From a virus, in the IMG/VR virus record IMGVR_UViG_3300020439_000067, positions 1 to 26,087 of that record: 26,087 bases of DNA; one strand, 5' to 3'. The notes beneath the pieces were generated by a model. It was not told the origin of the DNA and ran no database searches. It saw nothing but the letters and a program-made list of their open reading frames with translations. The translations under genes and the position numbers were made by a program. Of the stretch, positions 5,085-11,896 are shown one piece after another (the stretch's first letter is position 1; the number at the start of each line of letters is the position of its first letter).

Positions 5085-6179
5085 ATGTTATCATTTGACA
5101 AAGTAATCAACCTAGACAGCGCTCTAAGCGCTTACAAATCAGCGGCAATAAACCTGCGTGATGAGAACAAAGAACTGCTCGAAAAGAGCCTAACAATATC
5201 CGCAGGGGATTTTGCGAAGGAGTTAAAAGCGACCAACGAACGATTCACCATTGAAGCGCTCGATGGGACCGATAGATTTGGCCGACGAACTACATACGAC
5301 TATACGGACGGAAACAAAATTCTATACTTCCACCACGAAGGCGAAGACGGGAAATTCGTTCGTGTCAATATGTTGCGTGCCACCATCGAACTAGGGTTAG
5401 GTAAATTGACCACCGAACTTCGGTTTGTTCAGTCCAAATCTTACGAAGAGTTTACTGAGGTTACAGCCGATGGATGTCCCCGAGGTGAGCGTAATCATAA
5501 GCAAGGCACACGCAAAGTAACGCCAATCATTGAGTCTCAGATTCACCTTGCTACTAAAATGGACGTGAAGGACGGAGAATACGAAAGCCTCCAATCGCTC
5601 AACGATAATATGGGTATGTTGATGAATCAACTCAATAGAGCGGTTGATGGGCTAAATGAGAAAGACCTCACGCTTCAATTGCACAAGAACTTCACTGAGT
5701 ACAATCAAAAGCAAGAGGAGTACCAAAATCAGTACTTTGGGTTGACAAGACTAGTCGAAGAACGACACGATAAGTTGATGCAGAATATGCGCGCAGAACG
5801 TGACCTACTCATCTCAGAATTCAAATCTAAGTATGCAGAAGGGTGGAGCAGTAAAGACGCTGAGGAGTTTTTTAAGGATACTTTGCCGTGGGATGTAACC
5901 ACCAACCACAAAGGTGAATTCGTAAAAGGTGGATACCCTTTAGGAAAGGCTATCAACTCAATGTTCAAAAATTTCTACGGGGACGTGGTTATCACTATAG
6001 ACCCGCCAAAAAGAAAGAACAGCAAGTACTTGGACGTCACCTACGAGGTAAGCGGAGAAGACGGAGAATACACCCGTAAAAACACCATAGACCACGAGGA
6101 TTGGTATAGAGATTTGCGATGGGGTTGTGAGCATATTGTATGCGGACGCAATTTTGAAATTAACCTAGTAGAGGGATAG
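5085..6179 (+). CDS. Hypothetical protein with central coiled coil, 364 aa
   Basis: Three parts can be seen. Residues 1-60 are helical; 60-150 are beta-rich (DGNKILYFHHEGEDGKFVRV and LGKLTTELRFVQSK); about 165-250 form a long helix with heptad character (NDNMGMLMNQLNRAVDGLNE, then YNQKQEEYQNQYFGLTRLVE, then HDKLMQNMRAERDLLISEFK); the last 60 are beta-rich again with a KRKNSKYLDVTYEV strand. No enzyme motif is seen. It is the largest protein of the first half of the early region. The start lies in the context ATGCCTTATG, with an out-of-frame ATG 7 bases before it, a pattern shared with the gene at 6423. Confidence 0.7.
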   Translation: MLSFDKVINLDSALSAYKSAAINLRDENKELLEKSLTISAGDFAKELKATNERFTIEALDGTDRFGRRTTYDYTDGNKILYFHHEGEDGKFVRVNMLRATIELGLGKLTTELRFVQSKSYEEFTEVTADGCPRGERNHKQGTRKVTPIIESQIHLATKMDVKDGEYESLQSLNDNMGMLMNQLNRAVDGLNEKDLTLQLHKNFTEYNQKQEEYQNQYFGLTRLVEERHDKLMQNMRAERDLLISEFKSKYAEGWSSKDAEEFFKDTLPWDVTTNHKGEFVKGGYPLGKAINSMFKNFYGDVVITIDPPKRKNSKYLDVTYEVSGEDGEYTRKNTIDHEDWYRDLRWGCEHIVCGRNFEINLVEG

Positions 6180-6226
6180 AACTCTGCATATTTAAAGTCA
6201 GTCACCCGAGGGTGCAATGAAATACG

Positions 6227-6406
6227 ATGAAAAAAGAAGAAGCAGATCGATTGAAGGCAAAAAGCCTTGAGGACACCTTGTCCTATGTGGACACCCTTAA
6301 TGAATGCGAAGAGGTCTACGAGAACGAAGAGGGCGAGCAATTCATAGTGCCCTTTGAGATTGTCAGAGATTTCTCTAGAGCAGAAAAGTTAGAACCAAAT
6401 AAATAG
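6227..6406 (+). CDS. Small acidic hypothetical protein, 59 aa
   Basis: Starts ATG at 6227 and ends TAG at 6406. The product begins MKKEEADRLKAKSLEDTLSY, contains the acidic stretch NECEEVYENEEGEQF and ends RAEKLEPNK. It fills what would otherwise be a 240-base gap in a densely packed gene run, in the same orientation. Its composition resembles neighbouring small acidic genes. An ATG at 6217 in another frame stops after 17 codons and is less likely. No function recognised. Confidence 0.65.
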   Translation: MKKEEADRLKAKSLEDTLSYVDTLNECEEVYENEEGEQFIVPFEIVRDFSRAEKLEPNK

Positions 6407-6422
6407 TAAAAATAAATGCCTT

Positions 6423-6626
6423 ATGAAAAAATTCAGATGGACCGACAGAGCCGCAATCGCATTCGTGAATGTGTACAGCGGTAACTTCAACAAAACTACG
6501 CCTACAACATCTACGTACGCAAAGTACGCAGGTTTGAAGATGGAAGAAAAACTAAAAGTATTCAAGCGAGATTGGGTTGAGGCGGAGCCCTTAGTATGCC
6601 CTTGCTGTAAAAATCATGCGGTATGA
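6423..6626 (+). CDS. Small basic protein ending in a CPCC knuckle, 67 aa
   Basis: The product begins MKKFRWTDRAAIAFVNVYSG and is basic in its first two thirds, then ends VCPCCKNHAV. The cluster C-x-C-C-x-x-H near the C-terminus could bind one metal ion, perhaps between subunits; three Cys and one His are present. The start sits in the CCTTATG context repeated at several genes in this region. It overlaps the next gene in the ATGA manner (6623-6626), so the two are likely coupled. No family recognised. Confidence 0.65.
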   Translation: MKKFRWTDRAAIAFVNVYSGNFNKTTPTTSTYAKYAGLKMEEKLKVFKRDWVEAEPLVCPCCKNHAV

Positions 6627-6871
6627 CTAGAGAACATTTTTCAGCCTACATCCTAAAGAAAAAGGGGGATTGCTACTTGACGGAAGACGATAGATGGAAG
6701 TCATTCTGCAATACCACTAGACACTTCACAAGTCTTGAACTCGTGAAGGAAATCAAACGGAAATCCCGGGCCAAGATAAATGTCGTAGCGGTCTATGATA
6801 CCTACGAAGGATTTAACTCTATCACGAAATACGAGAGGGTAGAGCGGGTAATAGAAATAGAGGAAGATTAA
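6623..6871 (+). CDS. Hypothetical protein, 82 aa
   Basis: The product begins MTREHFSAYILKKKGDCYLT and ends VERVIEIEED. It looks like a small alpha/beta protein: helix SLELVKEIKRKSRAKI, strand NVVAVYDTY, strand VERVIEIE. It starts within the stop of the preceding gene. A perfect GC hairpin follows 6 bases after its stop. No domain recognised; the basic centre and acidic tail are all that can be said. Confidence 0.65.
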   Translation: MTREHFSAYILKKKGDCYLTEDDRWKSFCNTTRHFTSLELVKEIKRKSRAKINVVAVYDTYEGFNSITKYERVERVIEIEED

Positions 6872-6876
6872 ATAAC

Positions 6877-6896
6877 GAGGGGGCGAAGACCCCCTC
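6877..6896 (+). terminator. Terminator-like GC hairpin
   Basis: GAGGGGG (6877-6883) pairs perfectly with CCCCCTC (6890-6896) around the six-base loop CGAAGA. It lies 5 bases past a stop codon and is followed by ATAAAAACCATTTT, not a clean T-tract, so it may attenuate or stabilise the mRNA end instead of acting as a full terminator. Confidence 0.4.
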
Positions 6897-6899
6897 ATA

Positions 6900-7118
6900 A
6901 AAACCATTTTAAACATGGATAACACAATAGAAGAACTAAAAGATAAGATAATCTTTGTCTACGATATAGACCTAGATAATTGCACGCTAAGCCACGAAGA
7001 TTGGGCGGGAATATTGTCTGAAGCTTTAGTCAATCCTAGTGGGTTTGTTGAAGACCTCAACAACGATTATCATGAAATGATAGAAGAAAGACTATGACAA
7101 AACCATTTTAAACTTGGA
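6900..7118 (+). repeat. Direct repeat of a gene-start leader, 19 of 20 bases
   Basis: AAAACCATTTTAAACATGGA at 6900-6919 recurs at 7099-7118 as AAAACCATTTTAAACTTGGA, 199 bases apart. In the first copy the ATG starts the 60-residue gene at 6915; in the second it is TTG and no gene of normal length follows. This looks like a duplicated leader that lost its start, and the TTG may now serve as a -33 promoter element. Confidence 0.5.
6915..7097 (+). CDS. Small acidic hypothetical protein, 60 aa
   Basis: The product begins MDNTIEELKDKIIFVYDIDL and ends NNDYHEMIEERL; it is acidic and appears helical, with aromatic residues FVYDIDLDN near the start. The leader AACCATTTTAAAC before the ATG is duplicated 199 bases downstream. 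No function recognised. Position and composition match the small acidic genes around it. Confidence 0.65.
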   Translation: MDNTIEELKDKIIFVYDIDLDNCTLSHEDWAGILSEALVNPSGFVEDLNNDYHEMIEERL

Positions 7119-7144
7119 AGTTATCCAAGATTATATTAACTTTA
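7114..7144 (+). promoter_or_regulatory. Near-consensus Bacteroidetes promoter, TTG-N20-TAACTTTA
   Basis: TTG at 7114-7116 lies 20 bases before TAACTTTA (7137-7144), which differs from TAnnTTTG at the last base only. The spacing is right, and the predicted start near 7150 gives a short leader to the ATG at 7166. The imperfect -7 box lowers certainty. Confidence 0.35.
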
Positions 7145-7165
7145 CAGCAGTAAACAACAAGCCTT

Positions 7166-7816
7166 ATGATAAAATTATTCTTATCCGACTTCGAGTACAA
7201 GGTTACCGAAGTTGATTCAAAACTAGACGAAGCCCTAAACAAAATCACCGACAAAATGTGTAGTGATTTAGAACACGGCGACGAAATCCAACTCAATGAC
7301 ACCTACACATTATACCGCCATTCGGATGAGGACATGTGGGATGTATTCAACACCGCGGAGTGGGAAGAAGTAGCCTCAGTTATGTGGCTAGAGAACTGCC
7401 TTGACATCACCGAGATGGACCCCCCAAACTACGGCGGAGAATTGGTGAGTGACGGAATTGCGTTTGACATTCACGATAAATCCCTAATTAAAGAAGACGG
7501 GAATCATAGACGTATTGATTTAGACAGCTTCAAGCAGAATACTTGTAAAGACGCTGTAGATAAAATCACGCTGAAGATGATGACCACAATGGGTTACGGG
7601 GAAGAAATCAAACTCAACGAGAAGTATTACTTGTACCACTACGCAGAAGACGATTACATTGGACTGCGTCATGTTGATTTTCTTTATGAAGATATCTACA
7701 CAGTCCAATTCGGAATCACTGAAGACGATGGTAAAAGATGCGAATACTCTATTGAATTAACGTGTGAAGATGAGAGCATTGCTGACTTTCTTGACAAAGC
7801 AGAAGCGGCCTTATGA
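7166..7816 (+). CDS. Acidic hypothetical protein with internal duplication, 216 aa
   Basis: Two related segments can be aligned by eye: residues about 20-58 (LDEALNKITDKM, then HGDEIQLNDTYTLYRHSDED) and about 127-165 (CKDAVDKITLKM, then YGEEIKLNEKYYLYHYAEDD). Each gives helix-Gly-strand-strand and is followed by a beta-rich acidic stretch, so the protein is probably two copies of one fold. It is strongly acidic and has no enzyme signature. Its ATG lies in the CCTTATG context and its end overlaps the next gene in ATGA fashion. No family recognised. Confidence 0.7.
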   Translation: MIKLFLSDFEYKVTEVDSKLDEALNKITDKMCSDLEHGDEIQLNDTYTLYRHSDEDMWDVFNTAEWEEVASVMWLENCLDITEMDPPNYGGELVSDGIAFDIHDKSLIKEDGNHRRIDLDSFKQNTCKDAVDKITLKMMTTMGYGEEIKLNEKYYLYHYAEDDYIGLRHVDFLYEDIYTVQFGITEDDGKRCEYSIELTCEDESIADFLDKAEAAL

Positions 7817-7995
7817 GTAAGAGAAGAAAACCAATCGTAACAACGATGTCTCGAGAAGAGATTATGAAGAAGCACATCTGGTTACCAAGGCTGCAGTTCT
7901 GTGCAGCTCTGGTACTAAATAAGAAGTGGCCTCGCTGCAACGAGGATGAGCAGTATCAAGTAAGAAAATATATCATTGAGAACTATGAGGTCTGA
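7813..7995 (+). CDS. Small basic hypothetical protein, 60 aa
   Basis: The product begins MSKRRKPIVTTMSREEIMKK and ends VRKYIIENYEV; it is basic at the N-terminus and helical afterwards, with two Cys and two Trp. It starts inside the stop codon of the previous gene and its last 11 bases overlap the next start, so it lies in a chain of coupled genes. Function unknown. Confidence 0.6.
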   Translation: MSKRRKPIVTTMSREEIMKKHIWLPRLQFCAALVLNKKWPRCNEDEQYQVRKYIIENYEV

Positions 7996-8125
7996 AGAAA
8001 TATATCAGAAAATCGATAGCGTAAAGTTTATGCTGCGATTAAGAGAGAATGTACTTGGAGTACATTACCTCGAAGCGGTGGAACAATACATCGCAGAGTT
8101 AGAAGTTAAATTAAATAATAAATAG
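7985..8125 (+). CDS. Small helical hypothetical protein, 46 aa
   Basis: ATG at 7985, TAG at 8125. The product begins MRSEEIYQKIDSVKFMLRLR and ends QYIAELEVKLNNK, a likely pair of amphipathic helices. It overlaps the end of the previous gene by 11 bases and is followed one base later by the next ATG, so it fills the space exactly between two well-supported genes. This packing is the main evidence that it is real. No function recognised. Confidence 0.6.
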   Translation: MRSEEIYQKIDSVKFMLRLRENVLGVHYLEAVEQYIAELEVKLNNK

Positions 8126-8126
8126 T

Positions 8127-8885
8127 ATGCCGAATTGGGTAAGTAATGTAATGCATGTTGTTGGAAGGCCCGACAACATAGAAAAATTCAAGCTAGCCTT
8201 GAGAGAGAAAGACGGGGGAGAGAATGTGTTTGATTTCAACCGCTTCATAAAAATGCCTAGTCAGCTAGAGAACACAGCAGCGCCATCTTTAACCGAGCAG
8301 ATTGAGTTCGCAAAGAAGAGCGGCGTTGACCCAACAAAAAACATGACCGAGTTGGAAGTGGAAGCTCAGCTAGATAAAGACGCTGAGCTCAGAGAAAAAT
8401 TTGGAGCTGACAATTGGTACACATGGAGACTCAAAAATTGGGGGACCAAGTGGAATTCTTGTGATGCTGAAATCGTTGAAGAGATAGTTCAAAGTAACGG
8501 GATAGTCAACCTAACCTATCACTTCAGCACACCATGGAGCACTCCCAATGGAATCATTGATGCCCTTGCGCCCATGGCCAAGGCTATGAGACTTACAATT
8601 GATATCTACTCCGAAGAGGAGGGAATGTACTTCGATTGTGTAACTAGGATTACTCCAAATTCTTACGAGAAAAACATTGGACAACCATTCTATTACCTAG
8701 AAGGAGATGACGGGAATCTATATCAAGTTGATGGACTCGAAGATGATGAGATTAAAGAGTTGGGTCTAGATCCCGACGATGTGACAGCAAGTCAGCGTGG
8801 ATTTGTGTGCGACAACACGGGAGATTTGTTTATTGATTTTGAACGCACCGATAAAAAAGTAGTATATGCAAAAGAAAAATCTTAA
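8127..8885 (+). CDS. Api92/YubB-like ferredoxin-fold protein (DUF1281 family), 252 aa
   Basis: The N-terminus MPNWVSNVMHVVGRPDNIEK and the motifs KNWGTKWNS (about 103-111) and FSTPWSTPNG (133-142) are hallmarks of the family found in plasmid YubB and phage Api92 proteins, described as having a ferredoxin-like fold; the family is of unknown biochemical function. The stretch FDFNRFIKMPSQLE (35-48) corresponds to the usual FNxxxPMPxEL motif. The C-terminal 60 residues are acidic and less family-like. It is in a run of small early genes and overlaps the next gene by 20 bases. A regulatory or host-interaction role is possible but unproven. Confidence 0.8.
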   Translation: MPNWVSNVMHVVGRPDNIEKFKLALREKDGGENVFDFNRFIKMPSQLENTAAPSLTEQIEFAKKSGVDPTKNMTELEVEAQLDKDAELREKFGADNWYTWRLKNWGTKWNSCDAEIVEEIVQSNGIVNLTYHFSTPWSTPNGIIDALAPMAKAMRLTIDIYSEEEGMYFDCVTRITPNSYEKNIGQPFYYLEGDDGNLYQVDGLEDDEIKELGLDPDDVTASQRGFVCDNTGDLFIDFERTDKKVVYAKEKS

Positions 8886-9243
8886 TGTAACGCAGAAGGT
8901 TCTTAGGTTTATCAAGAACGAAAAACCCGAGCACCTGCATCAAGTACAATCGTTTGTGAGAGCGGTTAGTAATGCGAAGAGTGACAGCAACGAAGGCTTT
9001 TACTCTAGCAATATCAAGAGGCTCCTTGACCGGGGGTTGATTAATAGAATCCACACTGGGAAGTATATTGTGACTGAGCTGGGGGAGCTCTATATTGAAG
9101 ACCGAATGGCGGCTAATAGAATCATAATTCAAGAGCACCAAAAAATCAAAATCAAAGATGCTTGTGAGCTACTTGATAAGATAAAGCAGCAGCTCATTGA
9201 TGGAGAGTATGAGGAAGGAGATACGATAACAATAAAGGTTTAA
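8866..9243 (+). CDS. Possible winged-helix protein, 125 aa
   Basis: Residues about 6-75 resemble a winged helix: NVTQKVLRFIKNEKPEHLHQ, a second helix VQSFVRAVSNAKSD, then FYSSNIKRLLDRGLINRIHT as recognition helix, and GKYIVTELGELYIE as the wing (compare xxYxLTExGxxxxE of MarR/PadR-like proteins). The C-terminal half is helical and acidic. It could regulate early genes. ATG at 8866 gives a 20-base overlap with the preceding gene; no closer start exists. Certainty is moderate because the helix-turn-helix is judged by eye. Confidence 0.55.
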   Translation: MQKKNLNVTQKVLRFIKNEKPEHLHQVQSFVRAVSNAKSDSNEGFYSSNIKRLLDRGLINRIHTGKYIVTELGELYIEDRMAANRIIIQEHQKIKIKDACELLDKIKQQLIDGEYEEGDTITIKV

Positions 9244-9245
9244 TC

Positions 9246-9554
9246 ATGAAGTATTATATAGTTTATAATCCCGACACCGAGCAGTTTGACCTGCGCGACA
9301 AAGAACTATGCAAGACGATATTCTCGTCTTCATCACGAGGAAGATGCGAAGCTCGCCTCGAAGAGATTGTAAGAGAAAGTTACAAGCCCGACATGGAGAA
9401 GATGTACTACTTGATGGATAGGATGGGTGAGACTTTACAATGTATCAAAGAGTGGGAAGGACAGCGCAAAGGTGTGCAAGATTTCGATCTCACAAGAGCA
9501 CTACATTTGCACGCTCAAATGCAAATCGCTCTTGGTTTACCGCTCAAATATTAA
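9246..9554 (+). CDS. Hypothetical protein, 102 aa
   Basis: The product begins MKYYIVYNPDTEQFDLRDKE, which suggests a beta hairpin, then becomes helical with many Arg and Glu (GRCEARLEEIVRES) and ends HAQMQIALGLPLKY. No motif recognised. It lies 2 bases after the preceding gene and directly before the ERF gene; the end of its coding sequence contains a TTG that could be the -33 element of that gene's promoter. Confidence 0.6.
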   Translation: MKYYIVYNPDTEQFDLRDKELCKTIFSSSSRGRCEARLEEIVRESYKPDMEKMYYLMDRMGETLQCIKEWEGQRKGVQDFDLTRALHLHAQMQIALGLPLKY

Positions 9555-9562
9555 TAACTTAG
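9532..9562 (+). promoter_or_regulatory. Near-consensus promoter before the ERF gene, TTG-N20-TAACTTAG
   Basis: TTG at 9532-9534, a 20-base spacer, then TAACTTAG (9555-9562), one mismatch from TAnnTTTG. Transcription would start near 9569, just before the A-rich leader of the ERF gene at 9583. The same octamer TAACTTAG occurs on the minus strand at 3535-3542 in the control region. Confidence 0.35.
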
Positions 9563-9582
9563 CACTAATTAAATTCAATCTT

Positions 9583-10143
9583 ATGAGTAAATTAAACTCC
9601 GCACTCGTAGCAGTGCAGTCAGCGTTGAAGGCGCCTAAGGGTCAGTTCAACAAGTTCGGTAACTACAACTACCGTAGCGCCGAAGATATCCTAGAGGCAG
9701 TCAAGCCTCTACTCGCAAAGAATGGTTTGTCTATGACCATATCTGATGAAGTGAAAGAGCTTGCCGGAATACTATTCATTGAGGCCGTGGTTCAAGTAAC
9801 TGATGGCGATTCCATAGCAGCAGTTTCAGCGCAAGCAGGTATCGACCCTAACCGAAAGGGGATGGACATAGCTCAGTGCTTTGGAGCTTCAAGTTCATAC
9901 GCTAGAAAGTATGCACTCAACGGCATGTTCTTGATAGACGATACTAAAGATGCAGACGCAACCAACACGCACGGCAAGAGAACGTCTTCACCTGCGGCAA
10001 AGGATGGCGAGTGGTTTACTAAAGCGGTAGACTACATCAAGAAAAGCAAGGACAAAAACCAAGCGTTTGAAATGGTCCTTAGCAAGTACAAAGACAGCGC
10101 CAGCGAAAAGCAGATTGAAGCACTCAAAAAGTTTGTGCGATAA
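9583..10143 (+). CDS. erf: ERF-family single-strand annealing recombinase, 186 aa
   Basis: ERF proteins anneal complementary single strands and support phage recombination and genome circularisation. Here GQFNKFGNYNYRSAEDILEA (about residues 18-37) followed by VKPLLAKNGL is the typical ERF N-terminus, and GMDIAQCFGASSSYARKYAL (about 90-109) with LIDDTKDAD is its conserved core. The C-terminal third is basic and less conserved, as is usual. I chose ATG at 9583 because the family start aligns there and the frame upstream overlaps another gene. It is followed, sharing a base, by an exonuclease gene, the classical pairing of annealing protein and 5'-3' exonuclease, then an SSB-like gene. Confidence 0.85.
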   Translation: MSKLNSALVAVQSALKAPKGQFNKFGNYNYRSAEDILEAVKPLLAKNGLSMTISDEVKELAGILFIEAVVQVTDGDSIAAVSAQAGIDPNRKGMDIAQCFGASSSYARKYALNGMFLIDDTKDADATNTHGKRTSSPAAKDGEWFTKAVDYIKKSKDKNQAFEMVLSKYKDSASEKQIEALKKFVR

Positions 10144-10910
10144 TGGAGTTCGCCACCTTACTACAAGAAAAGGTAGGCAAAGGATACTTGTCTTACAGCA
10201 GTATAAAGCATGCTCTTAGCGACATAAGGCTATGGGAAATGTATATGGCTGGGCAACTGAAGAGAGAGTCGCAGGCTCTAAGCTTTGGAAGCGTGTACGA
10301 CACACTATTATTTGAACCCGCCGAATATACTAACCGCTTCTTTACCTTTGACGACAAAGAGATTTGTGATGAAATCGGAGGCAAGAACCCACGGGCCACA
10401 AAGAAATACAAAGAGTGGCGCGATGATCTAATAAGCCAAGCAGAGAAAGAAGATAAGCGGATAGTTTCTGAAGATGATTACATCATGGCAATCGACATGA
10501 TATCTAGGCTCGATGATTGTGGTCTGCTTGACAGCCACCTCAGCGGAGAAGTGCAGCTAGAGTTTAACAGCTGGATTGAAGATGTTCCGGTCCGTGGTTT
10601 TTTGGACTGCAAGATTCCTAACGTAATCATTGATAGCAAAAGCACCCGTAGTATCGGAGGCTTTAAGCGTGATGTGTTTTCTTTTGGATACGACATACAA
10701 GCATACATCTACACTTCGGTATTTCCGGACAATGAGTTTGCTTGGGTTGCACAAGAGAAAGCATACCCGTATCTTCCTGCACTAATTCATGCCAGCGAGG
10801 ATACACTTCGTAGTGGAGAGTTTAAGTTTTGGAAAGCGGTTGATACTATCAAGAACCACTTTGCAATTGACCGACCCGCCACTACCTTTTATAAAGAATT
10901 CTATGTTTAA
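10143..10910 (+). CDS. PD-(D/E)XK exonuclease, RecE/YqaJ type, 255 aa
   Basis: The nuclease core is clear: LSYSSIKHALSDIRLWEMYM at the N-terminus is the usual SxSxLK helix, RGFLDC places D155, IIDSKST places D164 and K166, and YDIQAYIY gives Q186 and Y189, the QxxxY motif of RecB/RecE/Cas4-like nucleases. About 255 residues suits a phage exonuclease of the DUF3799 type. Such enzymes resect double-stranded ends to give the single strands used by the annealing protein. The start shares a base with the ERF stop (TAATG), pointing to coupled synthesis of the two partners. Confidence 0.8.
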   Translation: MEFATLLQEKVGKGYLSYSSIKHALSDIRLWEMYMAGQLKRESQALSFGSVYDTLLFEPAEYTNRFFTFDDKEICDEIGGKNPRATKKYKEWRDDLISQAEKEDKRIVSEDDYIMAIDMISRLDDCGLLDSHLSGEVQLEFNSWIEDVPVRGFLDCKIPNVIIDSKSTRSIGGFKRDVFSFGYDIQAYIYTSVFPDNEFAWVAQEKAYPYLPALIHASEDTLRSGEFKFWKAVDTIKNHFAIDRPATTFYKEFYV

Positions 10911-10925
10911 TTTAATATCTATATC

Positions 10926-11234
10926 ATGAACCAAAACGAGAATGTTTTAGCAGGTTACTTCAACGAGATGAAAGTTTGGAGTGACACGGACAGCAAGTTT
11001 GTCCCATTTACCACCGGAGTTAGTGGAGAATTTAGCTTCACCTTAGAGGAGCTTGAGGATGTGAAGAAGTTCGCAACCCATAACGCAAAGACACCACGAG
11101 TTTACTTTGAGCTCAAGATGTCTCGCAAGACCGGGCGTCCTTACGCTATCGTAAAAGACCCGAGCACCTGGGGGAAAAAGCAAGACAATAAATCAGCACA
11201 AACTGCTGAGGCGTCTGATGATCTCCCGTTCTAA
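10926..11234 (+). CDS. SSB-like protein with acidic C-terminal tip, 102 aa
   Basis: The product ends SDDLPF, matching the acidic tip (DDDIPF) by which bacterial single-strand-binding proteins recruit partners. A disordered, polar linker (GKKQDNKSAQTAEA) precedes it, as in SSB. The first 80 residues contain strands NVLAGYFNEMKVW, EFSFTLEEL and RVYFELKMSRKTGRPYAIVK that could form an OB fold, though sequence similarity to SSB itself is not evident. Position after the annealing protein and exonuclease and before the primase-helicase supports a single-strand-binding role. Confidence 0.55.
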   Translation: MNQNENVLAGYFNEMKVWSDTDSKFVPFTTGVSGEFSFTLEELEDVKKFATHNAKTPRVYFELKMSRKTGRPYAIVKDPSTWGKKQDNKSAQTAEASDDLPF

Positions 11235-11556
11235 GATAGAAGATACCTTGTACCTTTTGTTATGTTTTGCGTGGGGGATGGAGAGAGTCAGCTCTGTCCC
11301 CCCAATATACAGCGCCAAAAGGGCAGGCAAGGAAGTGTCGTTTACCATAGACATCATAGAACATGACGACAAAACAATAACGCTCAGTAAAAAAGGAGAA
11401 TCTGATTACCGGATAATCATAATACCTAACAAAGTTGGAGACAACCTAATCTTGCTAGAAAGCAAAGATGTTAGGGGCAGAGATGCCATGACCTTTCAAG
11501 AGCTTGCACCACTGATTAAGTACAAAGAAAGAATCGAATTTAAAGATGGAGTATAA
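11218..11556 (+). CDS. Hypothetical beta-rich protein, 112 aa
   Basis: From about residue 35 the product alternates hydrophobic strands (KEVSFTIDIIEHDDKTITLS, YRIIIIPNKVGDNLILLE), suggesting a small beta-barrel. The start is uncertain. ATG at 11218 overlaps the SSB-like gene by 17 bases and gives a hydrophobic N-terminus LYLLLCFAWG; ATG at 11278 follows GTGGGGG and gives a 92-residue protein beginning MERVSSVPPIYSAKRAGKE. The shorter form looks more natural for a soluble protein, the longer fits the gene packing. No family recognised; it lies within the replication block. Confidence 0.55.
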   Translation: MISRSKIEDTLYLLLCFAWGMERVSSVPPIYSAKRAGKEVSFTIDIIEHDDKTITLSKKGESDYRIIIIPNKVGDNLILLESKDVRGRDAMTFQELAPLIKYKERIEFKDGV

Positions 11557-11896
11557 TTTAGAAGACACCCCCGAATACTACATAGGAGAGCATAAGGGTA
11601 TTGAGGCTATGGATGTGGTCTTAGATTTTCAGAGGAATAATTATAATATAGGGACAGCACTTACCTACTTGATGAGGGCTGGGAACAAGCCCGATAATCC
11701 AATGAAACAAGACATCATAAAAGCAATAGTACACCTAAAAAAAGAACTCGACCTTATCGACTATGAAAGTAACAATATATCAATCAATAACAGACACCAA
11801 GAATCCATTTCATATCCCTATTGGTACAGCACTCGAACGGATAAAGCACGGGAAGAGCAAGGACATAATAGAGAAGATAAGGGACACGGGGAATAA
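11546..11896 (+). CDS. DUF3310-family protein with unusual overlapping tail, 116 aa
   Basis: Residues about 10-72 match DUF3310 of phages: EYYIGEHKGIEAMDVVLDFQ, then NIGTALTYLMRAGNKPDNPM, then QDIIKAIVHLKKELDL (compare WxLxxxxGNAIKYLxRxGxKxxxxxDLxKAxxYLxR). The family is often found next to replication genes and sometimes labelled a nucleotide kinase-like or replication-associated protein; the function is not known. Family members usually end soon after the last helix. Here the frame continues for about 44 polar residues, all of which overlap the start of the primase-helicase gene, so the tail may be the consequence of a lost stop codon. Confidence 0.7.
   Translation: MEYNLEDTPEYYIGEHKGIEAMDVVLDFQRNNYNIGTALTYLMRAGNKPDNPMKQDIIKAIVHLKKELDLIDYESNNISINNRHQESISYPYWYSTRTDKAREEQGHNREDKGHGE

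Noticed and set aside
6201-6216. Palindrome CACCCGAGGGTG as operator or terminator
   Set aside because: Arms are 4-5 bases with almost no loop and nothing around it supports a function.
7114-7215. TTG-started ORF of about 33 codons after the second leader repeat
   Set aside because: It overlaps the well-supported gene at 7166 in another frame and its product looks like no neighbour; a decayed start is more likely.
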